The translations under genes and the position numbers were made by a program. The notes under the pieces are model-generated. The model ran no database searches, had not been told where the DNA came from, and was given only the letters and a program-made list of their open reading frames with translations. A DNA stretch of 64,000 nt from JAIBCM01 sp041395165 (GTDB lineage Bacteria; Verrucomicrobiota; Verrucomicrobiia; JADLBR01; JAIBCM01), in NCBI GenBank assembly GCA_041395165.1, contig JAWLBA010000001.1:310001-374000 (forward strand), read 5' to 3'. Shown here piece after piece: positions 7,807 to 17,199 of this stretch. Position 1 is the first letter of the stretch. Every line of letters starts with the position of its first letter.

Positions 7807-8472
7807 ATGAAGATTGGTATAGTTCAATTTCCGGGTTCCACGTGCGATCGCGATGTTTTTGAGGTGGTAACGCGAGAGCTAGGTGCGCATGCGGATTATC
7901 TTTGGTATGATGTTTCCGAATGTAAGAATTATGATTTAATTGTTTTGCCCGGAGGATTTTCTTATGGAGATTCTTTGAGGCCGGGGGCGATTGCTGCAAC
8001 GACTCCCATTATGTCTGAAATCAAAAAATTTGCTGAGAAAGGTGGTTTGATTTTGGGAATTTGCAATGGATTTCAAATTTTGTGTGAGTGTCAGTTATTG
8101 CCAGGAATTTTACGTGAAAATCAGTATGGGAAATTTATTTGTCACTCGGCTAAAGTAAAAGTGGAAAAAAATCGATCTTATTTTATGAATTTTCTGGCTG
8201 TTGGAGATATTTTAGATTTATCGATTGCGCATGCAGCAGGATGTTATTGGGCAGAGGAAGAAATTTTGCGGGATTTAGAAGAAAAAGAACAAATTGTTTT
8301 TCGTTATTGTGATGCCCTAGAGAATGGTTCTGTGAATCAAATTGCGGGCGTTTGCAATGCAAAGGGTAATGTAGTGGGAATGATGCCACATCCCGAACGG
8401 ACGTTAGGATTTTCTGATGGGCAGCATTTTTGGAAAAATTTAATGACTCAAGTTTTGGAAGGGAAATTGTGA
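7807..8472 (+). CDS. purQ: Phosphoribosylformylglycinamidine synthase, glutaminase subunit
   Basis: A 221-aa class I glutamine amidotransferase that supplies ammonia to PurL in the fourth step of purine synthesis. The nucleophile elbow is GICNGFQIL, the catalytic His/Glu pair is MMPHPERT near the C-terminus, and the N-terminus KIGIVQFPGSTCDRD is typical. The frame opens six bases earlier at a GTG, but the ATG at 7807 is the natural start. Its stop overlaps the purL start (GTGA). No PurS gene is visible in the window. Confidence 0.95.
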   Translation: MKIGIVQFPGSTCDRDVFEVVTRELGAHADYLWYDVSECKNYDLIVLPGGFSYGDSLRPGAIAATTPIMSEIKKFAEKGGLILGICNGFQILCECQLLPGILRENQYGKFICHSAKVKVEKNRSYFMNFLAVGDILDLSIAHAAGCYWAEEEILRDLEEKEQIVFRYCDALENGSVNQIAGVCNAKGNVVGMMPHPERTLGFSDGQHFWKNLMTQVLEGKL

Positions 8473-10670
8473 AACCAACAAATGTTTCCCTTTCTCAGGA
8501 TGAGTGTGAAAAAATTTGTCACGCTCTCGCTCGTGAACCGAACGAAGTGGAGTGGCAACTGTTTTCTGCATTATGGAGTGAGCATTGTTCTTACAAAAGT
8601 TCGAAAAAAATTTTAGAACAGTTGCCGCGGGGCCAGGAATCCGTTTTAGTTAAAGCAGGTGACGGAAATGCGGGCGTTGTTGATGTTGGTAATGGGTTGG
8701 CGATTGTTTTTAAAATGGAATCTCACAATCATCCAAGCGCTGTAGAACCTTTTCAGGGAGCTGCAACGGGAGTCGGAGGTATTTTACGCGATATTTTAGC
8801 GATGGGTGCGAGGCCTGTGTTTTTGATGGATTCGTTGCGTGTGGGTAATTTGACCTCACCTCGAGCGCGAAATCATTTGAGTGAAATGGTTAAAGGTATT
8901 TCGCATTATGGAAATTGTGTGGGCGTGCCAACGATTGGTGGAGAATTTTTTGCAGAAGATTGTTATGAGCATAATCCTTTAGTGAATGCTTTATGCTTGG
9001 GAGTTGTGAGGAAAAACTTGATCCAAAAAAGTTCTGTCGATCAAGTGGGTGACGCGATTGTTTATGTGGGTGCGAAGACAGGACGAGAAGGATTGGCTGG
9101 CGCCAGTTTTGCTTCGCAAGTTTTGGAGGAAGACGAGAAAAATTTATCATCAGTTCAAAGAGGTAATCCTTTTAAGGGAAAATGTTTAATTGAAGCGTGT
9201 TTAGAAATTTTTGAGCAGTGTGATGTCGTGGCGGTTCAAGACATGGGCGCTGCGGGTTTAGCGAATGCCGTGGCAGAATTGGCGGCGCGAGGAAATCAAG
9301 GTGCGAAGTTGCATTTAAATCGAGTTCCTATTTCTGATGAAAAACTTTTACCTCACGAGATTTTGTTGAGTGAATCTCAAGAGCGTATGGTTTTTGTTGT
9401 GAAACAAAATGAAGTAAAAAAAATTGAAACGATTAGCAAACGTTGGGGATTAGAAGCGACGATAGTGGGCGAAGTCATCGCAGAAGATGAATTTCAAGCA
9501 TATTTTGAAAAAGATCTAGTGGTAAAGCTGCCCATAAAATTTTTGGTAAAAGGATTTTCTTTAAAAGAAAAAGTTTCTTTAAATTTTTCTCCTAAAAAGC
9601 AGGTTTTTCGACAAAAACGTAAATCTTTGGATTGTCATGCAACACTTTTGAAAATGTTGGCATTGCCTTCGATCGCTTCGAAACGTTGGATTTTTGAGCA
9701 GTTTGATTATTGTGTGGGCAATGCGACTAAGGTAATTCCGGGAAGCGATGCTGCGGTGGTGCGGCTGCGATTGGATCGGGATGAAATTTTTTTGGCGGCA
9801 ACCATGGATGGAAATGGTTGGTATTGTCATTTGGATCCTTTTGAAGGAACGCAGTTATTGGTGGCAGAAAGCGCGAGAAATTTGTGTTGTGTCGGTGCTA
9901 GGCCGCTAGCTGTGACGAATAATTTAAATTTTGGAAATCCGCAAAATCTTGATCGATTTCTCGAGTTTCAAGAATCGGTAAAAGGTTTAGCCAAAGCGTG
10001 CTGCGCGTTGGATATTCCGGTGATCAGTGGGAATGTTAGTTTTTATAATGAATCTTCTCAGGGCGGAATTTTTCCAACGCCCGTTATCGGTATGGTTGGA
10101 AGGATTGAGAAGGAAAAAGATGTGACGACGAGTGGCTTTAAAAAAGCGGGAGATAGCATTGCGCTAATGGGAGGTTGGGGTGAGGTGCTAGAGAGTTCTT
10201 ATTGTGATTTTAAATTGCAAAGTTTGGCTTCTGGGCAATGTCCAAAAGTTTTTTGGAAAAAAGAAAAAGCGGTGCAAAGCGCAGTTCTTGAGGCGATTCA
10301 AAATGGTTTAATAAAAAGCGCGCATGATTGTGCGGAAGGCGGTTTAGCTGTGGCGCTAGCGGAATGTTGTTTGACGGGAGAGAAATTGGGAGCGTCGATT
10401 GAAATCGATGAGGAGGATATCGAAGCTGTTTTGTTCAACGAAAGTCCTTCACGTGTGGTGATTAGTTTCGATCCGACTTATGAAAAAATGATTGAAAAAT
10501 TATGTGGGGAGCAAAATGTGCCAATTATTTTATTGGGTGAGGTAGGTGGTGAGTCTTTGAAGGTTTGTTCATCAAAGCATTTTTTTGAATGGTCTGTAGT
10601 GGAATTATCAATAGGTTGGCAACAAGCTTTGCCTCGCAGCTTTTCTTACGGCGAGGAAGTGTTGAGTTGA
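8469..10670 (+). CDS. purL: Phosphoribosylformylglycinamidine synthase, synthetase subunit
   Basis: A 733-aa small-type PurL that converts FGAR to FGAM using ATP and ammonia from PurQ. Visible motifs are LWSEHCSYKSSKK, FKMESHNHPSAVEPFQGAAT (nucleotide and metal binding), GGEFFAEDCYEHNP and the second-half VTNNLNFGNP and SAHDCAEGGLAVALAEC. I chose the GTG at 8469, which overlaps the purQ stop by four bases and gives the family N-terminus. A longer frame upstream lies inside purQ. Its last 25 bases overlap the convergent exbD gene. Confidence 0.95.
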   Translation: MKPTNVSLSQDECEKICHALAREPNEVEWQLFSALWSEHCSYKSSKKILEQLPRGQESVLVKAGDGNAGVVDVGNGLAIVFKMESHNHPSAVEPFQGAATGVGGILRDILAMGARPVFLMDSLRVGNLTSPRARNHLSEMVKGISHYGNCVGVPTIGGEFFAEDCYEHNPLVNALCLGVVRKNLIQKSSVDQVGDAIVYVGAKTGREGLAGASFASQVLEEDEKNLSSVQRGNPFKGKCLIEACLEIFEQCDVVAVQDMGAAGLANAVAELAARGNQGAKLHLNRVPISDEKLLPHEILLSESQERMVFVVKQNEVKKIETISKRWGLEATIVGEVIAEDEFQAYFEKDLVVKLPIKFLVKGFSLKEKVSLNFSPKKQVFRQKRKSLDCHATLLKMLALPSIASKRWIFEQFDYCVGNATKVIPGSDAAVVRLRLDRDEIFLAATMDGNGWYCHLDPFEGTQLLVAESARNLCCVGARPLAVTNNLNFGNPQNLDRFLEFQESVKGLAKACCALDIPVISGNVSFYNESSQGGIFPTPVIGMVGRIEKEKDVTTSGFKKAGDSIALMGGWGEVLESSYCDFKLQSLASGQCPKVFWKKEKAVQSAVLEAIQNGLIKSAHDCAEGGLAVALAECCLTGEKLGASIEIDEEDIEAVLFNESPSRVVISFDPTYEKMIEKLCGEQNVPIILLGEVGGESLKVCSSKHFFEWSVVELSIGWQQALPRSFSYGEEVLS

Positions 10671-11080
10671 ACATTTTGCATCTGTGATTGTGTGCAGGCG
10701 TTCAGCACATCGATGATGCGTTGGTAGGGCACACTGGCTTCGGGAAGGATGAGAATGGGGTGTTGAGCGCCATAAAGTTTTGCAATGGTGCTCAATCGTT
10801 TTTTAAGTGCCGGTAGTTCATGACTAGAAATTGAGTCGATTGGATTTTCGTTAAAATCAATTTGCCAGTTTGAATGGATTTTTAAAAAAATAGGAACCGT
10901 GGGTTTATCTTGATTGTAAACGGTGCCGGTTGAGGTGAGCTGCAGTTTGAGTCCTTGCTCGATTTTTTGCGAGGCGGCCATGACCATGAAAAAGAGTAGT
11001 AGAACAAAAAGGATATCGAGCAGTGGCGCAATTTGAAGCCCGTGCTCTTCCGATTCAACGCCTAAGCCGCCAATTGCCAT
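10646..11080 (-). CDS. exbD: ExbD/TolR family transport protein (second copy)
   Basis: A 144-aa protein with one membrane segment (about residues 18-38, IAPLLDILFVLLLFFMVMAA) carrying the conserved Asp that conducts protons, then a periplasmic domain. ExbD/TolR partners ExbB/TolQ to energise outer-membrane processes from the proton gradient. It is the last gene of an exbB-exbD-exbD operon, four bases after the first exbD. Its 3' end overlaps purL on the other strand. Whether the set serves TonB uptake or Tol-Pal cannot be decided without tonB, tolA or tolB nearby. Confidence 0.85.
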   Translation of the reverse strand: MAIGGLGVESEEHGLQIAPLLDILFVLLLFFMVMAASQKIEQGLKLQLTSTGTVYNQDKPTVPIFLKIHSNWQIDFNENPIDSISSHELPALKKRLSTIAKLYGAQHPILILPEASVPYQRIIDVLNACTQSQMQNVQLNTSSP

Positions 11081-11084
11081 AGTT

Positions 11085-11567
11085 TTAATTTGCTACGGGT
11101 TCAGGGATGGCAGCAAAGGTGATTTGATGAAATCCACTTTTTTGGCAAAGCTGTAGAATGTTTTGAAGGAAATGGTAAGGCAGTTTTTCTTCAGCGCGAA
11201 TTATAATTTCGTAAGATTTTTCCGGATGAACTTTTTGAAAAGCGCGATAGTTTTGGTTAAGCATTGCATTGAGTTCTGGCAAAGTGCGAGCGGGAATTTG
11301 GTCGATAGAAAAAGTGGGTTCTTCTTCGTTTTCTCGCCAGGCAATATTAATCACGCATTGACCTATTTGCTCATTTTCTGCTTGGGATGGGTTTGTGGTA
11401 ATATGAGGTAATTGTAGCGAGGTGTCGTTTCTTAAAATTTTTGTAGTGGTAATTGCCATAAAAAAAATAAGAAGAACGAGCAGTAAATCGATCATGGGTG
11501 TGATTTGAAATTCCAAATCCGTTTCTTCTTCGATGAATGTGAGAAAGGGAGAGTGACGAAATTTCAT
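11085..11567 (-). CDS. exbD: ExbD/TolR family transport protein (first copy)
   Basis: A 160-aa ExbD/TolR protein. The single membrane segment is ITPMIDLLLVLLIFFMAITT near residues 22-41, with the family Asp in PMIDLLLVLL, followed by a periplasmic domain. Its ATG overlaps the exbB stop (11564-11567), showing translational coupling. It differs clearly from the second copy (longer loop, different C-terminus), so the two probably form a heteromeric rotor plug or serve distinct partners, as in other double-exbD operons. Confidence 0.87.
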   Translation of the reverse strand: MKFRHSPFLTFIEEETDLEFQITPMIDLLLVLLIFFMAITTTKILRNDTSLQLPHITTNPSQAENEQIGQCVINIAWRENEEEPTFSIDQIPARTLPELNAMLNQNYRAFQKVHPEKSYEIIIRAEEKLPYHFLQNILQLCQKSGFHQITFAAIPEPVAN

Positions 11568-12376
11568 GCAGAAAAAGTGAATTCGGTTTTGGCATGATTC
11601 ATGATTTCCAATGGAATGAGATCGATGAGATCATTGGTGGCTGCGTCTGCAAGAGTTAAAACTGTGATGAGCCGATTTTTCAAAAGGTAAAAAAAGATGA
11701 AGGCGGGGATAGCAATTACCAGACCTCCGGCGGTTGCGGTTAACACTTCAGCGATTCGCGCTGAGAGTGCGCCGGGATCGGCGATGCCCGCGGAGCCTAA
11801 CACGGCGAAGGCTTTGATCATTCCGATAACTGTTCCAGTCAGTCCGATCATAGGAGTGACGACGCCGATGGCGGAGAGATAAGAAATGCGGGATTTTAAA
11901 AGTGTGGCTTGTCGTAAAGCGGCCATTTGTGTGGCGTGTTCTACCACATCATGCCCGCGTCCCAATCGGCTTAAGGCAGCTTTTAATAACGAGCTAAGAT
12001 AACTGGGTTGTCCCTGACATTGATTCCATAATTCTTGAAATCGATTTTGGAGAATTAACGTTTTACTGTTTTGGATTTGTTCTGGAGGACAAAGCTTTTT
12101 GAAACGCAAAAGAAAAAAACCTTCCGCAACTAGCGCGATGGTAAAAATAGAGGCCAGCGCTAGCAAATACATAACAGGCCCTCCTTGTTGCCATACTTCA
12201 CGGAATGTTTTTTGTGAGGTGTGAGAAAGTTCCGCAGGTTGTCCTAAAAGCTGAAATAGTGGGCTGAAAAAGATTAAAAAACTGATGATAGGATAAATCC
12301 TTTTGGGAATGCGCTTGATTTTGTGCCAACTCCCAGCATCATCGCAGGGTAAGTGATGCTCTTTTGTCTTAGCCAT
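11564..12376 (-). CDS. exbB: MotA/TolQ/ExbB proton channel family protein
   Basis: A 270-aa inner-membrane protein. It has a hydrophobic segment near residues 26-44, a second near 68-88 (VMYLLALASIFTIALVAEGF) and the paired C-terminal helices of the MotA/TolQ/ExbB domain (LSAIGVVTPMIGLTGTVIGM and GLVIAIPAFIFFYLL). Such proteins form the pentameric proton channel around ExbD. The frame is open 150 bases further upstream, but the ATG at 12376 lies ten bases behind a good promoter, so upstream starts would not be transcribed. Confidence 0.88.
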   Translation of the reverse strand: MAKTKEHHLPCDDAGSWHKIKRIPKRIYPIISFLIFFSPLFQLLGQPAELSHTSQKTFREVWQQGGPVMYLLALASIFTIALVAEGFFLLRFKKLCPPEQIQNSKTLILQNRFQELWNQCQGQPSYLSSLLKAALSRLGRGHDVVEHATQMAALRQATLLKSRISYLSAIGVVTPMIGLTGTVIGMIKAFAVLGSAGIADPGALSARIAEVLTATAGGLVIAIPAFIFFYLLKNRLITVLTLADAATNDLIDLIPLEIMNHAKTEFTFSA

Positions 12377-12386
12377 ACAGCTTATC

Positions 12387-12415
12387 GCTATAACGGAGTC
12401 TGGGCAAAGGGTCAA
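12387..12415 (-). promoter_or_regulatory. exbB operon promoter
   Basis: On the minus strand TTGACC (12410-12415), a 17-bp spacer and TATAGC (12387-12392) precede the exbB ATG by ten bases. The predicted 5' UTR is only about three bases and has no Shine-Dalgarno sequence. Confidence 0.6.
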
Positions 12416-12440
12416 CGCTGTTAATAGGAGAGTATAAGTT

Positions 12441-13985
12441 ATGATTCGTTTGATGCGTGAACGTTCCAAATTTTTATTATGGATTTTGGTGATTATTGTT
12501 GTGGTCTCTTTTTCTCTATGGGGCACTTATAGTTTTCGAGATGGTTATTCTCATGGCGCCGATTCCAAAATAGGTCGAATTGGTGGTCGAGAGATTTCTT
12601 TGCAGGAATATCAAAAAGTCATGCAAAGAATGTATTACTATCTTCTTTTAACGAGTGGTCATGATATTCCCATTAGTGAGCAGCTCAACCAGCATTTGCA
12701 AACTATGGCTTGGCAGCAATTGTTGTTAATTGAAAAAGCCAATCAGCTTGGAATCGATGTTTCGGATCAGCAAATTGCCGACTCCATTCGTCGGATGCCT
12801 ATTTTTTGGGATGAAAAAACTGGCACTTACCAACCTGAAAAATACATGGAATTTGTGCAAAAACGGTTGCCCGCGATGGGACTCAATGAAGTGCAGTTTC
12901 ATGAGATGGTGCGCGATCATGTTTTAAACGAACGAATGACAGCTTTGATTGTTTCTTCGGCGCGAGTAGCTCCTGCTGAAGTGAAGCATTACGCCGAAAA
13001 ATTATACGGAAAAACTGAGCTAGTTTCTGTTGAGTTTGATCGATCGGATTATATTGCTGGAATCGTGCCGCGTGAAGAAGAGTTAAAAAAAGCTTATTCA
13101 GAAAATTTGCAAATGTATAGCACACCTGAAGAGCGAAAAGTGAAATATGTTCAATTTCGGTTGCCCGATATTGCGAGTAAATTGCCAAAAGAAAAAAAAC
13201 AAGAAGCATTGAATAAGCTGGGTGAAGTTGCGGTTAATTTTACGGTTGCCTTATTGGGAGATGAAGAGAAAAAGGCGCCTTCTTTTGAAGCCCTGGCTAA
13301 AGAAAATGGCTACGAGATTAAAGAGACAGAATTTTTCACTTATCAAAGCCCGCCAAAAGATTTTGCTGAGGATTCGGAATTTGTGGTTACAGCGTTTGGA
13401 TTGAACAATGAACAACCGGATAGTGAAGTGGTGCAAGTAGATGATAGTTTTTATGTTCTACATCTCAGTGGACTGCGTCCGTCTCAACCTCAATCCTTTG
13501 AAAAAGTCAGGGGTAAAGTGGTTAATGATTGGATTAAGCAGCGCTCTTTAGAGGCCACTTTGAAAGCCACCAATGAGATGCGTCAAAAAATGGCTAACCT
13601 GATGCAAACCGGAAAAAGTTTCGATCAGGCTGTGACTGAATTGAAATTAAAAACTCGTATGATTCCGGCATTTGTTCCTTTAGAAGAAGAAAAAGAAGAG
13701 AAAGAAAAAAAGAATAAAACAAAAGAAGATAGAGAACTGGAACGTTTTAAAAATGTTGCGGTTCAACTTGAACCAGGCGAAGTTAGCGCACCTCAGCGCA
13801 AGGAAGATGGTGCATTTTTTGTTTATCTCGTATCGCGTCAAGAACCCAAAGTAGATGCGGAAAAACAAGAGGAGATTAAACAACAACTTTTAGATCAGAA
13901 AAGGCAGTTGCAATTTCAAGAATGGGTGGTTACTGCAATGCGCCAAAAGGGCAACGAAATTTATTCACAATCCCAATCGGGTTAA
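12441..13985 (+). CDS. SurA/PpiD-like periplasmic chaperone
   Basis: A 514-aa protein with one N-terminal membrane anchor (about residues 12-29, FLLWILVIIVVVSFSLWG) and a periplasmic body. The start SKIGRIGGREISLQEYQKVM is the SurA-N/PpiD chaperone motif, followed by a helical region and a parvulin-like segment (TPEERKVKYVQFRLPDIA and DSEVVQVDDSFYVLHLSGLR). A highly charged lysine/glutamate stretch lies near residues 413-435. PpiD-type chaperones assist folding of exported proteins at the Sec translocon. It is shorter than E. coli PpiD (about 620 aa). An AGGAG sequence ten bases before the ATG makes this one of the few genes here with a clear ribosome-binding site. Confidence 0.82.
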   Translation: MIRLMRERSKFLLWILVIIVVVSFSLWGTYSFRDGYSHGADSKIGRIGGREISLQEYQKVMQRMYYYLLLTSGHDIPISEQLNQHLQTMAWQQLLLIEKANQLGIDVSDQQIADSIRRMPIFWDEKTGTYQPEKYMEFVQKRLPAMGLNEVQFHEMVRDHVLNERMTALIVSSARVAPAEVKHYAEKLYGKTELVSVEFDRSDYIAGIVPREEELKKAYSENLQMYSTPEERKVKYVQFRLPDIASKLPKEKKQEALNKLGEVAVNFTVALLGDEEKKAPSFEALAKENGYEIKETEFFTYQSPPKDFAEDSEFVVTAFGLNNEQPDSEVVQVDDSFYVLHLSGLRPSQPQSFEKVRGKVVNDWIKQRSLEATLKATNEMRQKMANLMQTGKSFDQAVTELKLKTRMIPAFVPLEEEKEEKEKKNKTKEDRELERFKNVAVQLEPGEVSAPQRKEDGAFFVYLVSRQEPKVDAEKQEEIKQQLLDQKRQLQFQEWVVTAMRQKGNEIYSQSQSG

Positions 13986-14013
13986 AAAGGAAAGAATTTG
14001 AAGACCTTACCGC

Positions 14014-14043
14014 TTGCGCTTAGTCCAGTAAAATGGATAAACT
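14014..14043 (+). promoter_or_regulatory. Candidate proC promoter (leaderless type)
   Basis: TTGCGC (14014-14019), an 18-bp spacer and TAAACT (14038-14043) are followed after six bases by the proC ATG. There is no Shine-Dalgarno sequence. Confidence 0.45.
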
Positions 14044-14049
14044 AAGACT

Positions 14050-14853
14050 ATGAAAGTTGCTTTTCTTGGTGCCGGGCGCATGGCTACGGCTTTGGCTCAA
14101 GGATTGATCGAAAAAAAAGTTCTAACCAAAGAACATATTTTTGCTTCTGATCCTTCTGATGCAGCGCGAGCGAGTTTTGAGAAACGAATTGGTGCAAAAA
14201 CTTTTTCTGACAATGTTCAATTGCTGGAGCAAGCAGAGATTGTGATTTTGGCGGTGAAACCGCAGCAGGTAAAAATGCTTTTGGAAAATATTGGATCATG
14301 GTTAAAGGGTAAACTTTTCATTTCCATTGCTGCAGGGGTTACTTTGGCGCGTTTAGAAAGTTTGGTGGATGCGACTACGCGGCTGATACGAGTTATGCCT
14401 AATACGCCTGCTTTGGTGGGAGCGGGAGCGTCTGTTTTTTCTTTGGGAGCACGAGCCACAGAGAAAGATGCAATGGTGGTGAAAGGACTTTTTAGTGCCG
14501 TGGGCATTGTTGAGCAGGTGCCGGAGATGTGGTTAGATGAAGTCACCGCTTTAAGTGGTAGTGGGCCGGCCTATTTCTTTGCTATTTTAGAAGCTTTATT
14601 GGATCGTGCAGCCATTCAACAATTGCCGCAAGATTTGGCATTGCGATTAGCGACACACACCATGTTGGGAGCGGCAAAAATGGTTTTGGAAACAGAAAAA
14701 CCTTTAAGTGAGTTGCGAGAGGCAGTAACCAGTCCGAGAGGCACGACATTTGAGGCATTACAGGTTTTGAAAAAACGAGAAATGCATCAAGCTTTTGTTG
14801 AAGCGGTTCAAGCTGCAGCGCGTCGTTCAAAAGAGCTTTCTGCTTTGGTCTAA
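14050..14853 (+). CDS. proC: Pyrroline-5-carboxylate reductase
   Basis: A 267-aa ProC that reduces 1-pyrroline-5-carboxylate to proline with NAD(P)H. The N-terminal Rossmann motif is FLGAGRMATALAQG, followed by VKPQQV, the conserved RVMPNTPALVGAGAS and the C-terminal dimer-domain signature TALSGSGPAYFFAILEAL and SPRGTTFEAL. It is full length. The AMP ligase gene follows after eight bases on the same strand, so the two may share a transcript although their functions differ. Confidence 0.95.
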   Translation: MKVAFLGAGRMATALAQGLIEKKVLTKEHIFASDPSDAARASFEKRIGAKTFSDNVQLLEQAEIVILAVKPQQVKMLLENIGSWLKGKLFISIAAGVTLARLESLVDATTRLIRVMPNTPALVGAGASVFSLGARATEKDAMVVKGLFSAVGIVEQVPEMWLDEVTALSGSGPAYFFAILEALLDRAAIQQLPQDLALRLATHTMLGAAKMVLETEKPLSELREAVTSPRGTTFEALQVLKKREMHQAFVEAVQAAARRSKELSALV

Positions 14854-14861
14854 TAAAAGCT

Positions 14862-16160
14862 ATGTCACAACTTTGGAAACAGTGGCAGAAAACTGCCGAG
14901 AAATTTCCTGAAAAAAATGTTGTGATTGATGCTTCAATGAATCAAACCGTTGCGGCTCGAGAATTGAGTCGAAAAGCTCAACAATTTGCTGAGGAGATGT
15001 TGGTAAAGTGTAAAAACCGTATTATTGCTTTTTGTCTACCGAACGGGATTGAGTGGGTAACACTTTTTTTAGCGATTCAAAAAGTCGGCGCAATTGCGCT
15101 TCCTCTAGACAATACTTTGTCTGGGGCAATGCAATGGAATATGGCGAGGCAATTGGGAGCTCATTTTTTGTGGCAGGATGATCGCTTACATAATTTTAAG
15201 AAAAGAAAATTTCCCAATAAAAATAGTTGTCTGATTAAATTAACCTCTGGCACTTCGGGTAAGGCTAAAAAAGTTTATTGTTCTGCGCAAAACATGATTG
15301 CCGACGGGCAGCAAATTATTTTTACGATGAAAATTAAAAGTAGCGATATCAATTTAGGCCTGATTCCTTTTGGCCATTCGTATGGATTGGGAAATTTAAT
15401 TATGCCATTGATTTTGCAAGGAACGCCAATTGTAAGTGCGCCAACATTTTTGCCTGCTCAAATTTCTCCATGGATTAAACAATTTGGTGTTACTGTTTTT
15501 CCTTCTGTGCCAACCATTTTTCAATTGCTAAATGAATTGCCGTCTGTGCGATCTTTGGCGCCGCTGCGTTTGGTTATTTCAGCAGGAGCGCGTCTTTCTT
15601 CTGGTGTGGCTCAACATTTTTTTAAGAAATTTCATTTAAAACTCCATAATTTCTATGGTTCCTCCGAAACTGGCGGCATTTGCTATGACAAAACGGGAAT
15701 AGCTTCTTTATTGGGTCGTTCCGTTGGCAAACCGTTGGATCAAGTGAAAATTATAATAACATCCCAGGGTCGAATCCAAGTCAAAGGCCGCGCAGTTTTT
15801 AATCAATCTTTTTTGCTTCCCGATTTAGGAAAATGGATCCGCTGGGGAGAACTTGAATTATTGGGGCGTCGGCAACCTTTAGTTAATGTGGGTGGGAAAA
15901 AAGTTAGCCCTCAAGAAATTGAACTTTTATTGCGTGCGGAAAAAACATTTCAGAAGTTTGGACTGCATCTTTAAACGAAAAGGGCAGAGAAACTTTGTCG
16001 TGATTGTAGAGACCTTGAAAAAGAAAAAGAAATTTGGAATCTCCTGCATCAAAAATTGCCACCTTGGAAAATGCCTAGAAAGATAATCGTAACCCTCCAA
16101 ATGCCGAGGACGGAGCGCGGGAAATTAGATATTCATCAATTGAAAAAACTTTTACGTTGA
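14862..16160 (+). CDS. AMP-dependent acyl/aryl-CoA or -ACP ligase (C-terminus frameshifted)
   Basis: An ANL-superfamily adenylating enzyme. The AMP-binding core is visible as LIKLTSGTSGKAKKVY, NFYGSSETGGICYDK and WIRWGELELLGRRQPLVNVGGKKVSPQEIE. The first frame stops at 15974. The usual C-terminal domain continues in other frames and ends LPPWKMPRKIIVTLQMPRTE, then RGKLDIHQL, to a stop at 16158-16160. At least two or three indels near 15950-16040 are needed to join it. The total length (433 codons, net frame restored) matches the family. In aryl-polyene loci this role (ApeH-like) activates the starter acid. It converges on the polyene operon. Confidence 0.75.
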
Positions 16161-16570
16161 ATTCAGTGAAGCGCTGAGTATTAACTTTCCTTCAGCGACG
16201 ATTTGGTTTTCAACTTTAAGTGTGGCTTGAAATTGGGCTAAAGCACCAAAATCTTTTTCTAATTTTACTTCTGTCAATAAGGTTTGATTGGGGAAAACAG
16301 GTTTGATGAAACGAAATTGTAACACTTGAGCGAGGGCGTAAGGAGTGGGTTGATTTAATTTTTGTTGTGCACCCACAAAACGCCCGCTGTCTGAGCGGCA
16401 CATTCCACCAATAAAACGCCTGGCATTAAGGGTTTTTCAGGAAAATGATCGGCAAAAAAAGAAAGTTTGGGGTCAAGCCATTTCTTGGCGGTTAATTGTT
16501 TTTGAGAATCATCCCAAACGAAGGAGTCAACAAACGAAAAACCTGGACCGTGAGGGGTAAGTGACTTCAT
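16152..16570 (-). CDS. Hotdog 3-hydroxyacyl-ACP dehydratase-like protein (one frameshift)
   Basis: A FabZ/FabA-like hotdog protein of about 139 aa in two frames. The first part (from the ATG at 16570) contains FFADHFPEKPLMPGVLLVE, the dehydratase motif in which the His precedes FPEKPLMPG. The second, starting near 16395, continues FVGAQQKLNQPTPYALAQVL and ends LILSASLNST. A single base change near 16380-16395 reconnects them. It corresponds to ApeI or ApeP of aryl-polyene clusters, which dehydrate each new hydroxyacyl unit to build the conjugated chain. The ATG overlaps the LolA-like gene stop. Confidence 0.72.
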
Positions 16571-17199
16571 GAAGCATCAGGTGGCTCGAAAAGTTGTGAG
16601 GGCAAGGCAGTATTGCGTTGGGGCTGAGTGAATTCGTAAGTGATTTCATTTTTGCCTTCGAAAACCAGATGAATTTGTTGGGGGAGAAAGGTTTGTCGAT
16701 TGACGCAGGTTTGAATTATGAGCGGTAAAGTCTTGGTCGTCTTCTTAGGAGTCAGTGAAATGACTAAACTTTTTTCATTTTCAGACATGGTAACGTCAAA
16801 ATCTTTTTTCCAGGATTGTGCGTCTTCTTGAAAAAAGCGACGCATCATAGCGAAACTATTTTCGTGATTGATGGATTGGACTTTTAATGGCTTATCTTTT
16901 TTTTGCAGATAAAGTTTACTATCTCGCAATAAAACGAATTCTTCGGCTGGCTTGCTATAGCGAATGAAAAGCCAGCCTTGCGGATTTTGAAAATAAATTT
17001 TTCCCAAACTCAACACAGGTTTTTTCATGCCGCTTAAATGAAGAATTTGGCGCACAGCCGCGGTGAAATTTTTTGTGGCATGCTGGTATTGTGTAAATTG
17101 TTTTTCGTAGTGAGCTTGATCTGTATCAGACACAGGATTTTGCGCTGCACAGGAAAGGCCGCCGACTAAACAGAGGATAAAGATACGAATTGGAACCAT
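16567..17199 (-). CDS. LolA-like outer-membrane lipid/lipoprotein carrier
   Basis: A 210-aa exported protein. A signal peptide (MVPIRIFILCLVGGLSCAAQ) is followed by a LolA-type beta-barrel sequence: KPVLSLGKIYFQNPQGWLFI, YSKPAEEFVLLRDSKLYL and a C-terminal EITYEFTQP. LolA homologues inside aryl-polyene operons (ApeL) are thought to carry the lipid product across the periplasm. The frame begins six codons earlier, overlapping the upstream acyltransferase. The ATG at 17199 gives the clean signal peptide. It is part of the overlapping polyene operon. Confidence 0.75.
   Translation of the reverse strand: MVPIRIFILCLVGGLSCAAQNPVSDTDQAHYEKQFTQYQHATKNFTAAVRQILHLSGMKKPVLSLGKIYFQNPQGWLFIRYSKPAEEFVLLRDSKLYLQKKDKPLKVQSINHENSFAMMRRFFQEDAQSWKKDFDVTMSENEKSLVISLTPKKTTKTLPLIIQTCVNRQTFLPQQIHLVFEGKNEITYEFTQPQRNTALPSQLFEPPDAS

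Noticed and set aside
10646..10670. Frame error at the purL/exbD overlap
   Set aside because: Convergent genes can overlap by 25 bases; both frames are intact and end with natural stops.
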